DNA of 7,342 bases, taken from assembly GCA_029266015.1 (NCBI GenBank), contig JAJUFK010000109.1, positions 1 to 7,342 of the forward strand, read 5' to 3'. A program made the translations under genes and the position numbers. Origin of the DNA: Bacteroidota bacterium. GTDB lineage: Bacteria > Bacteroidota > Bacteroidia > Bacteroidales > UBA1715. Under the pieces are notes generated by a model, which saw only the letters and a list, made by a program, of their open reading frames with translations, ran no database searches and was not told the origin of the DNA. How positions within the stretch are numbered: position 1 is the first letter of the stretch; each line of letters opens with the position of its first letter. Below, in pieces: positions 1-5,651 of the stretch.

Positions 1-347
1 GATTTCGCGGAATAAAATATACCGTGAAACAAGAAAAGGAAGTTGTATACGGAAAAGGCAACGAGCCATTGAAAATACAAAAAGGTAATAAATCATACGA
101 AGGAGAACTTACACTATTACAATCGGAACTGGAAACATTAATAGCTAATGGTGGTGGTAGCGTATTGGATTTACAAGTAGATGCGGTAGTTGCATATGGT
201 AATCCAAGCAAGGGTGATGCTTTGATTACCGATGTGATACAAGGTATACAGTTTACCGAAGAGGCAAAAGAATTGAAGCAAGGTCAGAAATATATGGAAA
301 TAACACTTCCGTTTATTTACTTGAGAAAAAAATCGCAAGTAGCCTAA
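1..347 (+). CDS. Phage tail tube protein, 3' part (5' end outside window)
   Basis: The reading frame is open from base 3, so the gene begins before the window; the GTG at 24 is an internal valine (context GIKYTVKQEKE), not a start. The visible 114 residues resemble the inner tail tube subunits of Bacteroidetes myoviruses: an FRGIKYTV stretch, then VVYGKGNEPLKIQKGN, a strand-rich middle with AVVAYGNP near residue 73, and a closing EITLPFIYLRKK strand that fits the tube beta-barrel. Such subunits stack as hexameric rings around the tape measure and carry DNA during ejection. The position upstream of a tail chaperone and tape measure supports this; the sheath gene would be expected just upstream. 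It ends with TAA. The family call is from memory of related sequences, not a search. Confidence 0.75.
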   Translation, partial: FRGIKYTVKQEKEVVYGKGNEPLKIQKGNKSYEGELTLLQSELETLIANGGGSVLDLQVDAVVAYGNPSKGDALITDVIQGIQFTEEAKELKQGQKYMEITLPFIYLRKKSQVA

Positions 348-453
348 AGATACTTTTTTCATGGGCAGAGACAAATCGGATAGACGGTTGGCATTCGGGA
401 CAGACCGATACTTTTTAAATATAGTTTAAATAATATATAAAAATAGCATAACA
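348..453. other. Noncoding gap between tube and chaperone genes
   Basis: The 106-base gap has a less AT-rich first part (361-410) and a very AT-rich second part (411-453) that forms the leader of the chaperone gene, with no Shine-Dalgarno sequence. A 10-base direct repeat GATACTTTTT occurs at 349-358 and 407-416. ATCGG (375-379) and CCGAT (405-409) could pair ahead of the second T run, but the stem is only 5 bp with a 25-base loop. A 22-codon ORF at 361-429 has no recognisable content. No TTTG / TAnnTTTG promoter pair is seen here on the + strand. Confidence 0.5.
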
Positions 454-762
454 ATGAAAAAAGTAAAACTCGAAGGTCAGGAAAGCCCTGAACAAATAGA
501 AAAATGGAAAGAAGAGCATGAAAATGTATTTGCCATTAAATTTGACGATTGTATATCATACGTTCGTAAACCAAGTCGTGTAGAATTAAGCTACTTAATG
601 ACATTACAAGCCGACCCGATAAAACTAGCGGAACAGTTTTTTAAAAAATGCAAAATAGGCGGAAGTGATAAGATTTTTTCAGACATAAGCTATATGCTTG
701 GTGCAAGCTCTGTGATAGAACACATCATTACCGTAAAAAAAGCAGAGTTGGGAAAGTTATAA
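454..762 (+). CDS. Tail assembly chaperone, short (gpG-like) form
   Basis: This 102-residue protein is mostly charged and helical with no signal peptide or membrane span. Its size, position directly before the tape measure, and overlap with a second frame at the 3' end match the gpG role of long-tailed phages: a cytoplasmic chaperone that binds the tape measure and recruits tube subunits, and is absent from the finished tail. Features seen are an N-terminal charged segment (VKLEGQESPEQIEKWKEEH), a central YVRKPSRVELSYL (residues 36-48) and CKIGGSDKIFSDI (66-78). I believe it resembles the DUF6848 group of Bacteroidetes phage proteins, from memory only. The ATG at 454 follows an A/T-rich leader typical of Bacteroidetes. 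TAA stop at 760-762. Two slippery sites near the 3' end allow a longer form. Confidence 0.7.
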   Translation: MKKVKLEGQESPEQIEKWKEEHENVFAIKFDDCISYVRKPSRVELSYLMTLQADPIKLAEQFFKKCKIGGSDKIFSDISYMLGASSVIEHIITVKKAELGKL

Positions 763-923
763 ACGAAGCCGATGGTAATATTGAATGTAACTGGGTAGGC
801 TATATGGATACGATGCTTGAATATTATTTGGGCATTGATCCGGGTAAGCTATCTGATGAAATGTGGGCACAAAAATTTATGCAAATCTCAAATATACGAA
901 AAAAAGAGAATTCCGCTAATTAA
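454..923 (+). CDS. Tail assembly chaperone, -1 frameshifted (gpGT-like) form
   Basis: A -1 shift at GGGAAAG (750-756) would bypass the TAA at 760 and join 101 residues of the short form to 55 more, giving a 156-residue product ending at TAA 921-923. The added tail starts VINEADGNIECNWVGYMDTM and continues through EYYLGIDPGKLSDEMWAQKF; its tryptophans, tyrosines and helical pattern look like real protein. The -1 frame is open from 672 to 920 and its first ATG (804) lies well inside the conserved-looking part with no ribosome site, so independent initiation is less likely. In lambda the T domain of gpGT binds the tape measure or tube; the same role is inferred here. The alternative is an independent small gene starting at 804 or at a non-ATG codon. 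Confidence 0.72.
735..741 (+). promoter_or_regulatory. Second candidate slippery heptamer A AAA AAA
   Basis: The zero frame reads GTA AAA AAA GCA, so the A run forms A_AAA_AAA in the register needed for -1 tandem lysine-tRNA slippage. A shift here enters the same open frame as the GGGAAAG site 15 bases later and would give a product differing only in the few residues at the junction. It could be used instead of, or in addition to, the downstream site, or be chance in A-rich DNA. Confidence 0.4.
750..756 (+). promoter_or_regulatory. Slippery heptamer GGGAAAG for -1 frameshifting
   Basis: The zero frame reads TTG GGA AAG TTA TAA, so the heptamer is in register as G GGA AAG, the same sequence and phase as the lambda G/GT site. 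After a -1 slip the Gly and Lys tRNAs re-pair on GGG and AAA and reading continues GTT ATA AAC. Only a weak 4-bp stem (AGCC 767-770 with GGCT 798-801) is visible downstream; from memory, lambda also lacks a strong stimulatory structure. Confidence 0.75.
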
Positions 924-1038
924 ACCAAGTAGGGTTTTTGCCTGAAAATTCACGAACAGCCCATATAAGCATAGTTGCTAATCCTATACAGATGCAGCTA
1001 AAAATTATAAATCCAATAATGTTGAAAATAATAGTCAT
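916..1038 (-). CDS. Putative 40-residue single-span membrane protein, opposite to the tail operon
   Basis: On the minus strand, ATG at 1038-1036 opens a 41-codon frame ending TAG at 918-916. The product begins MTIIFNIIGF and has an unbroken hydrophobic stretch to about residue 27, followed by a polar C-terminus VREFSGKNPTWFN. A single transmembrane helix with a short basic tail is predicted; no signal peptidase site is evident. It fills almost exactly the gap between the chaperone extension (its 3' end overlaps that gene by 8 bases, tail to tail) and the tape measure start. A close match to a Bacteroidetes promoter sits 17 bases upstream. I do not recognise the family. By analogy with short promoter-bearing cargo genes of prophages it might act on the host membrane (for example exclusion), but that is inference. 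It could also be a chance ORF; AT-rich DNA readily encodes hydrophobic residues. Confidence 0.5.
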   Translation of the reverse strand: MTIIFNIIGFIIFSCICIGLATMLIWAVREFSGKNPTWFN

Positions 1039-1054
1039 TGTTTCTGTTTTTTTT

Positions 1055-1086
1055 CAAAAGTATAATAAAAAAAAAGTAAAAGCAAA
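1055..1086 (-). promoter_or_regulatory. Bacteroidetes-type promoter (TTTG-N20-TAnnTTTG) for the minus-strand ORF
   Basis: Read on the minus strand, TTTG (1086-1083) is followed after 20 bases by TACTTTTG (1062-1055), fitting the Bacteroidetes -33 / -7 pattern with normal spacing. Transcription would begin near 1047-1050, leaving an A-rich leader of about 10 bases (ending AACAGAAACA) before the ATG at 1038. The -33 element overlaps the first base of the tape measure start codon on the other strand. In such AT-rich DNA a chance match is possible. Confidence 0.45.
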
Positions 1087-3206
1087 TGTTTGGAAATGTT
1101 TTGACATTCACAATAAATGTAAATGGTGATGCCAACAATACGGTGACACAAATAGAGCAGTCTATTGATTCGCTTACTAAAAGTGTTGGCAATACTAGCT
1201 CGCATCTGTCAAAAATGGGTGAGCATTTGCTTAAATTCAATCAGTTTACGCAATACATTCAAAATTTTTCGAGTGCTATAGATGGAGCCTTACAACCAGG
1301 TATAGCACTTAATGCTTCGTTGAGCGATTTGCAATCAATAACAGGAGTGAGCGGTAAAGGACTTAAAGAAATAGAACAATATGCTCGCGATTCGGCACGT
1401 GCGTTTGGTGTAGATGCAGCCCAAAGTGTAGAAGGTTATAAATTAATACTATCACAACTATCACCCGAAATTGCCAAAGTTCCTGAAGCTTTGAAGGGAA
1501 TGGGCGAAAACATTGCAACATTGAGCAAAACTATGGGTGGCAATACAACGGCAGCTGCAGAAGTATTAACTACAGCCATGAATCAGTTTGGTGTAAGCAC
1601 TGAAGATCCTATACGAGCAACTGAAATTATGACTCGCATGATGAATGTGATGGCAGCTGCAGCAAAAGAAGGTAGTGCAGAATTGCCTCAAATAAAACAG
1701 GCTCTTGAACAAGCCGGTATGGCAGCTAAAGGAGCAAATGTATCGTTTGAGGAAACCAATGCCGCGATACAGGTTCTTGACAAAGCAGGTAAAAAAGGTG
1801 CTGAAGGTGGTGTAGCTTTGCGTAACATAATGGCAATCATAGGAAAGGGTAGATTTTTGCCACAAGACACTTTGGACGGATTGCAAGCTGCCGGTATAAG
1901 TGTTGAAGAACTTGGTAATAAAAATCTTACACTATCGCAACGATTGAGTTTATTGAAACCATTACTCAATGATACGGCTCTATTGAGCAAAACCTTTGGT
2001 ATGGAAAATCAAAATGCCGCAATTGCTTTAATATCGCAAACACAAGAAGTTGATAGATACACAAACGCAATACAAGGGACAAATGCTGCTACCGAACAAG
2101 CGGCTGTGGTAATGGAAAACTACAGAGAACGCCAAGCAAGAATAAAAGCCGTGTTTGATGATATGAAAATATCATTGTTTAATATAACCGGTGATATGGG
2201 TATATGGACGGGAGTTTTGATGCAATCGCTTATACCATTGGCTCAAATAATACCACTTATTAGTGGAGTTGCTTCTGGTTTTAAACTTATAAAATCTATA
2301 GAATTTACTAAATATATAGGGTATATGAGCAATGCTTTAAAATGGGCACGGCTTAACTTAGTGTATATGAACAATGATCTAATAACAGGTCAATTGGTGC
2401 ATCTTGGATTTATTGGAAATGTAGTGAGAGCAACATTGGCAATTGGTAGATTTGCCACTGTAGGTATATGGAGTGCAATAAAAGGATTGGGTGCTCTAAT
2501 TGTATCGCTTATAACAGGAGGAGCAACCAGTGCAACATTTGCAGCAATATCTTCAGGTGCATTTGCTACGTTTGCGGCATCGGCACGAGTAGCGTGTGCT
2601 GCTGTGAGTAAAGCAATATTTAGTATTCCTATAATAGGTTGGATAGCGTTGGCAATTGCCGGGATAGCAGCTTTATTTATATTTCTGTACAAGAAAGTTG
2701 ACACATTTAGAGCTGTAATGAATGGTATAGGTGCAGCAATAAAAGCCTTGTTTAAAGGAGAAAGTGCTAGCGAAGCATATAATAATGCCTATGTGAAAAC
2801 ACTTGACGAAACTGCTCGCAAACGATCAGAAGAAGCAGACAAAGAAGAAGCTGAGCGGCGTGGTATGAGTGTAGAAGAATACAGAAGAGTAAAAAAAGAA
2901 GCTGAAGGCGCAGGAGTTACCGTAGATGAGTATTTAATGAAGAATCCAACAGCTCGATACGGCTTGAGCGACCCTACAATAATAGGTGGTACGACTATGC
3001 CTACTGAAGGAGTACCTGAGCCAGTGCAAAACAATGCAACTGCAGCAGCTACCGGTGGTACTCGAAATACTCAAATAACTATAAGTTTTGAATCTTTGGT
3101 AGAGAATATGAACTTTAACGGAAAATTTTCTGAAAGTATAGAACAGCTTAAGGGAGAAATAGAAGGAGCCCTAACTAAAGTAATATTTGCAGCACAAACA
3201 CTATGA
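1086..3206 (+). CDS. Tail tape measure protein (TP901 type)
   Basis: This 706-residue protein sets tail length and fills the tube before DNA entry. The N-terminus (FTINVNGDANNTVTQIEQSI) starts as in other Bacteroidetes tape measures. Residues about 75-345 form the TP901-like core, with LQSITGVSGKGLKEIEQYA (82-100) and helical TTAMNQFGV and GVALRNIMAI segments. Hydrophobic stretches lie at about 374-402, 464-488 and 510-535 (SIPIIGWIALAIAGIAALFI), likely membrane-interacting during ejection. A charged helical part (577-608) and a low-complexity linker (632-660) precede a C-terminal strand and helix that may contact the tube or baseplate. No muralytic domain is visible. At about 0.15 nm per residue the tail would be near 100 nm. 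ATG 1086 follows an A-rich leader (1067-1085) without Shine-Dalgarno. The stop overlaps the next ATG in ATGA. Confidence 0.93.
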   Translation: MFGNVLTFTINVNGDANNTVTQIEQSIDSLTKSVGNTSSHLSKMGEHLLKFNQFTQYIQNFSSAIDGALQPGIALNASLSDLQSITGVSGKGLKEIEQYARDSARAFGVDAAQSVEGYKLILSQLSPEIAKVPEALKGMGENIATLSKTMGGNTTAAAEVLTTAMNQFGVSTEDPIRATEIMTRMMNVMAAAAKEGSAELPQIKQALEQAGMAAKGANVSFEETNAAIQVLDKAGKKGAEGGVALRNIMAIIGKGRFLPQDTLDGLQAAGISVEELGNKNLTLSQRLSLLKPLLNDTALLSKTFGMENQNAAIALISQTQEVDRYTNAIQGTNAATEQAAVVMENYRERQARIKAVFDDMKISLFNITGDMGIWTGVLMQSLIPLAQIIPLISGVASGFKLIKSIEFTKYIGYMSNALKWARLNLVYMNNDLITGQLVHLGFIGNVVRATLAIGRFATVGIWSAIKGLGALIVSLITGGATSATFAAISSGAFATFAASARVACAAVSKAIFSIPIIGWIALAIAGIAALFIFLYKKVDTFRAVMNGIGAAIKALFKGESASEAYNNAYVKTLDETARKRSEEADKEEAERRGMSVEEYRRVKKEAEGAGVTVDEYLMKNPTARYGLSDPTIIGGTTMPTEGVPEPVQNNATAAATGGTRNTQITISFESLVENMNFNGKFSESIEQLKGEIEGALTKVIFAAQTL

Positions 3207-3859
3207 CAAACGTACGTAACATACAAGATTCTACCAATTTAGCTTTGCGGAGTAATAGGGCTATAGGATTTGCATTGCCTCCTATTATTCCCCTAAAAAA
3301 AACTGTAGTGGTAATGGAAACGGCTACAGGAACTTTTGATTTTGTTGAAGTACCGACTCAGAATTTTGCTCAAAATAAAACAAATAATCAATATAGCGGT
3401 GCATTACAAAAAGGACTTGTAGAACAAACAAACTTTATAGTTCCTCTAAGTTTTGCTCTTGACAACGCAGAGCCATACAGACTTCCTATAGATCCTATAA
3501 TAAGTTTAAACGGTAAAAATATTATTACCAGGCGTGCGGTAAGCAAATCGAAATATGCAGGAAGAATAAAAGAACGATGGAGCCAAGACGATTGGATTAT
3601 AACAATACAGGGTGTTTTGATAGGTGCAGATAGAGAGGAGTTGGCACTCATGGTTGAAAATATACGAACTATATGTGAGCAGAGTGTTACGGGTGTTGAT
3701 ATTATATGTAATTACATAAATAATACCTATGGTATTTATAGAATGGCTATAGAGGACTATGATTTTCCGTTTACACGAGGCGAAGAAAATCAAGTGTTTG
3801 TAATACGTGGCTACAGCGATAGTGTGTATGATTTGCTAATAGAGCAAGACAATGTATAA
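3203..3859 (+). CDS. DUF6046-like baseplate/tail protein
   Basis: The 218-residue protein lies between tape measure and hub, the place held in Mu-like phages by the gpN-type (DNA circulation) protein and in other myoviruses by small tail-terminating or hub-adaptor proteins. It matches my memory of the DUF6046 family of Bacteroidetes phages: a low-complexity N-terminus to about residue 75, then strands with IITRRAVSKSKYAGRIKERW (107-126), DDWIITIQGVLIG (129-141), a helix ELALMVENIRTICEQ (146-160), and closing strands ending VFVIRGYSDSVYDLL. The alternating strand pattern and RxxVxKS...GxIKExW signature suggest a hub-ring component. Start ATG overlaps the tape measure stop (ATGA) and its end overlaps the next start by 8 bases, implying coupled translation. 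Exact role is inferred from position. Confidence 0.7.
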   Translation: MTNVRNIQDSTNLALRSNRAIGFALPPIIPLKKTVVVMETATGTFDFVEVPTQNFAQNKTNNQYSGALQKGLVEQTNFIVPLSFALDNAEPYRLPIDPIISLNGKNIITRRAVSKSKYAGRIKERWSQDDWIITIQGVLIGADREELALMVENIRTICEQSVTGVDIICNYINNTYGIYRMAIEDYDFPFTRGEENQVFVIRGYSDSVYDLLIEQDNV

Positions 3860-4808
3860 TATGATATATGACATACGAATAGGAAACTATAAACTTGCCA
3901 TGGTAGAGCAGGTAACAATAACCAAAAGTGTTGAAAAGCTTTCGGATACTGCTATTATAACATTGCCCGGAACCGCATATAATAAAGCTCTTGAAATAGA
4001 AGATAAAATAAAACGCGGCGATTCTGTAACTATACAATTGGGTTATAACAAAACATTGGTTACCGAATTTGAGGGGTTTGTTGACAAAATAAAAAACGAT
4101 GGTGGTTCGCTCACAATTGAAATAGAAGATAATTTGTTTGCATACAAAGAATCTATTCCCGACGAAGAGTTTAAGAATGAAAGTGTTCGTAATATCATTG
4201 CTTATTTGCATACATATATTAAAGGATATAGCCTAGCCTGTGATTATGATTTTTCGTACGACAGTTTTGTAATAAGCAATGCTACAGCGTATGATGTTCT
4301 AAAAAAAATACAAGAAGAAGCTAAGCCAAATGTATATGTAAAAAACAAAACACTACATATACATCCGCAATACATAGAAACATTTGGTCGTGTTATTTAC
4401 GATTTTGCAATTAACATAGATGCTGAAGGTACAGAACTGACATATAAACGTGCAGAAGACAGAAAAATATTGGTAGTAGCAGAAGGTAAAGATTCCAATG
4501 GTAAAGTAGTGCGTGCAGAATATGGCACAACAGGTGGTGATAAAATTACAGTAAGCATACCGGGAGTTAGCAGAAAAGAAACACTTACGCAGCTTGCAAA
4601 AGAGGCACATACACAAAAAGTATACGAGGGATTTGAAGGAAGTATAGTCGGATGGCTTGTGCCATACTGTGATGCAGGATATGAGGCTACTATACGCGAC
4701 CATGAGTATGAATATAAAAATGGAACTTACTACGTAACTGAGGTAGTTGTAGAGTTTTCGGAAAGTGGTGGTAAACGAACTGTAAAACTTGGTAAAAAAA
4801 TTAAGTGA
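3852..4808 (+). CDS. Baseplate hub protein, gp27 / P2 gpD / Mu gpP-like
   Basis: The 318-residue protein is likely the trimeric hub that joins the tail tube to the spike. It shows the pattern of the late-control gpD family: N-terminal strands DIRIGNYKL and VTITKSVEKLSDTAIITLPG (21-40), RGDSVTIQLGYN (55-66), FEGFVDKI followed by an acidic LTIEIEDNLF (73-96), a helical insert with TAYDVLKKIQEEAKP (145-159), an RKILVVAEGKDSNGKVVRAE strand pair (204-223), and the end GTYYVTEVVVEFSESGG-RTVKLG (291-314) common to these hubs. Length is close to the usual 300-400 residues. ATG 3852 sits in an 8-base overlap (ATGTATAA) with the preceding stop; a second in-frame ATG at 3861 is an alternative start. TGA stop one base before the spike ATG. 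Confidence 0.82.
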   Translation: MYNMIYDIRIGNYKLAMVEQVTITKSVEKLSDTAIITLPGTAYNKALEIEDKIKRGDSVTIQLGYNKTLVTEFEGFVDKIKNDGGSLTIEIEDNLFAYKESIPDEEFKNESVRNIIAYLHTYIKGYSLACDYDFSYDSFVISNATAYDVLKKIQEEAKPNVYVKNKTLHIHPQYIETFGRVIYDFAINIDAEGTELTYKRAEDRKILVVAEGKDSNGKVVRAEYGTTGGDKITVSIPGVSRKETLTQLAKEAHTQKVYEGFEGSIVGWLVPYCDAGYEATIRDHEYEYKNGTYYVTEVVVEFSESGGKRTVKLGKKIK

Positions 4809-4809
4809 T

Positions 4810-5352
4810 ATGAATAATCAAACCTTACGTGAATTGAAAGAAGCATTCATAAAATTCGGAAAAATGGGTGCAAAAGAACTAGTAAAGCAAATACTGTTTG
4901 TAGCTGAAGTAGTAGATATACAAACAGACACATGTAGTATACAGTACAATACTTTGAAGCTTACCAACGTGCGTTTGTGTGCTATAAAAGATGGAAACAA
5001 ATCGAAGCTTATAGTACGCCCCAAGGTAGGAAGCGATGTTTTGGTATTTGATATGAGTGGTGGCGACTTGACAGACTTACTAGTGCTGCAAGTAACAGAT
5101 GTGGAAGATATACAAACAGACAAAGGATCCAACGGCGGACTTATACAAATAGAAAAACTCACCGACAAAATAAATGAAGTGGTTGATTCTCTTAATGATT
5201 TGATAGAAGCATTTAACGGTCATACGCATGCAACGGCAACTGTAATTGGTCAAGTTACTGTTAGTGGTACTGCTACAAAAATAGCAATTCCATCGATAAA
5301 AGCGAGCAAACTAAAATCAAGTGATTACGAAAACCCTAAAATAAAACACTAA
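4810..5352 (+). CDS. Baseplate spike / assembly protein, gpV / Mu gp45-like
   Basis: The 180-residue product is probably the membrane-puncturing spike under the hub. An N-terminal helix (residues 1-28) leads to an OB-fold-like strand region (29-98: QILFVAEVVDIQTDTCSIQY, KLIVRPKVGSDVLVF, LLVLQVTDVED). A short helix LTDKINEVVDSLNDLIEAF (117-135) follows, then GHTHAT (137-142), a strand region, and the end SDYENPKIKH that I recall from Bacteroidetes homologues. The HxH pair recalls the metal-binding histidines at P2-type spike tips, though here it is 40 residues from the C-terminus. I chose ATG 4810, one base after the hub stop TGA; the in-frame TTG at 4789 would overlap the hub by 20 bases and adds only MVKKLSD. 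Confidence 0.78.
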   Translation: MNNQTLRELKEAFIKFGKMGAKELVKQILFVAEVVDIQTDTCSIQYNTLKLTNVRLCAIKDGNKSKLIVRPKVGSDVLVFDMSGGDLTDLLVLQVTDVEDIQTDKGSNGGLIQIEKLTDKINEVVDSLNDLIEAFNGHTHATATVIGQVTVSGTATKIAIPSIKASKLKSSDYENPKIKH

Positions 5353-5651
5353 TGCGAGTACAGGGCGACATAGTAACCGACGACAATGGCGATATAGTAA
5401 TTGCCGATGGTGATATACTGGTGGCAGATTGCACACCATTGCACACACGCGATATACTGCGTACGCACCGTGGCGAATATAAGCAGCACCCAACTATAGG
5501 TGCAGGTATTGAAAACTTTACCGATGACGAAAGTTCGGAAGATATGCTACGAACCATACGCAAAGAATTGATAAAAGATGGGCAAAAAGTACAAACATTA
5601 AGATATAACCAAACAAACGGACAATTGCAGATAAACTCATGGTATGAATAA
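5352..5651 (+). CDS. Baseplate wedge protein, gp25 / gpW / Mu gp46-like
   Basis: The 99-residue protein has the size and layout of the gp25-like wedge subunits that start sheath assembly at the baseplate. The N-terminal half (GDIVTDDNGDIVIADGDILV) forms acidic strands, the middle has the family's conserved block DILRTHRGEYKQHPTIGAGI (34-53), next a helix SEDMLRTIRKELIKDG, and finally strands VQTLRYNQTNGQLQINSWYE. Its place between spike and J-like genes is the usual one in P2 and Mu-like tails. ATG shares one base with the preceding stop (TAATG) and the 3' end overlaps the next gene by 8 bases. Confidence 0.82.
   Translation: MRVQGDIVTDDNGDIVIADGDILVADCTPLHTRDILRTHRGEYKQHPTIGAGIENFTDDESSEDMLRTIRKELIKDGQKVQTLRYNQTNGQLQINSWYE

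Noticed and set aside
375..416. Possible rho-independent terminator between tube and chaperone genes (ATCGG / CCGAT then T5)
   Set aside because: The stem is only 5 bp with a 25-base loop and the T run is short; termination here would also cut off the tape measure and baseplate genes.
361..429. 22-codon ORF after the tube gene
   Set aside because: No ribosome site, no recognisable protein features, and it would be expected often by chance.
938..1129. Plus-strand TTG-start ORF of 63 codons upstream of and overlapping the tape measure start
   Set aside because: It needs a TTG start, has no ribosome site, runs into the tape measure gene in another frame, and its content is explained as the complement of the minus-strand membrane ORF plus poly-A codons.
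998..1240. Minus-strand ORF of 80 codons over the tape measure start
   Set aside because: It overlaps the better-supported 40-residue minus ORF in another frame, encodes poly-T derived Phe runs, and its start lies inside the tape measure without a promoter.
2390..2704. Minus-strand Ala/Ile-rich ORF of 104 codons
   Set aside because: It lies wholly within the tape measure; its composition mirrors the Ala/Ile/Gly-rich hydrophobic core on the + strand and it has no promoter or leader of its own.
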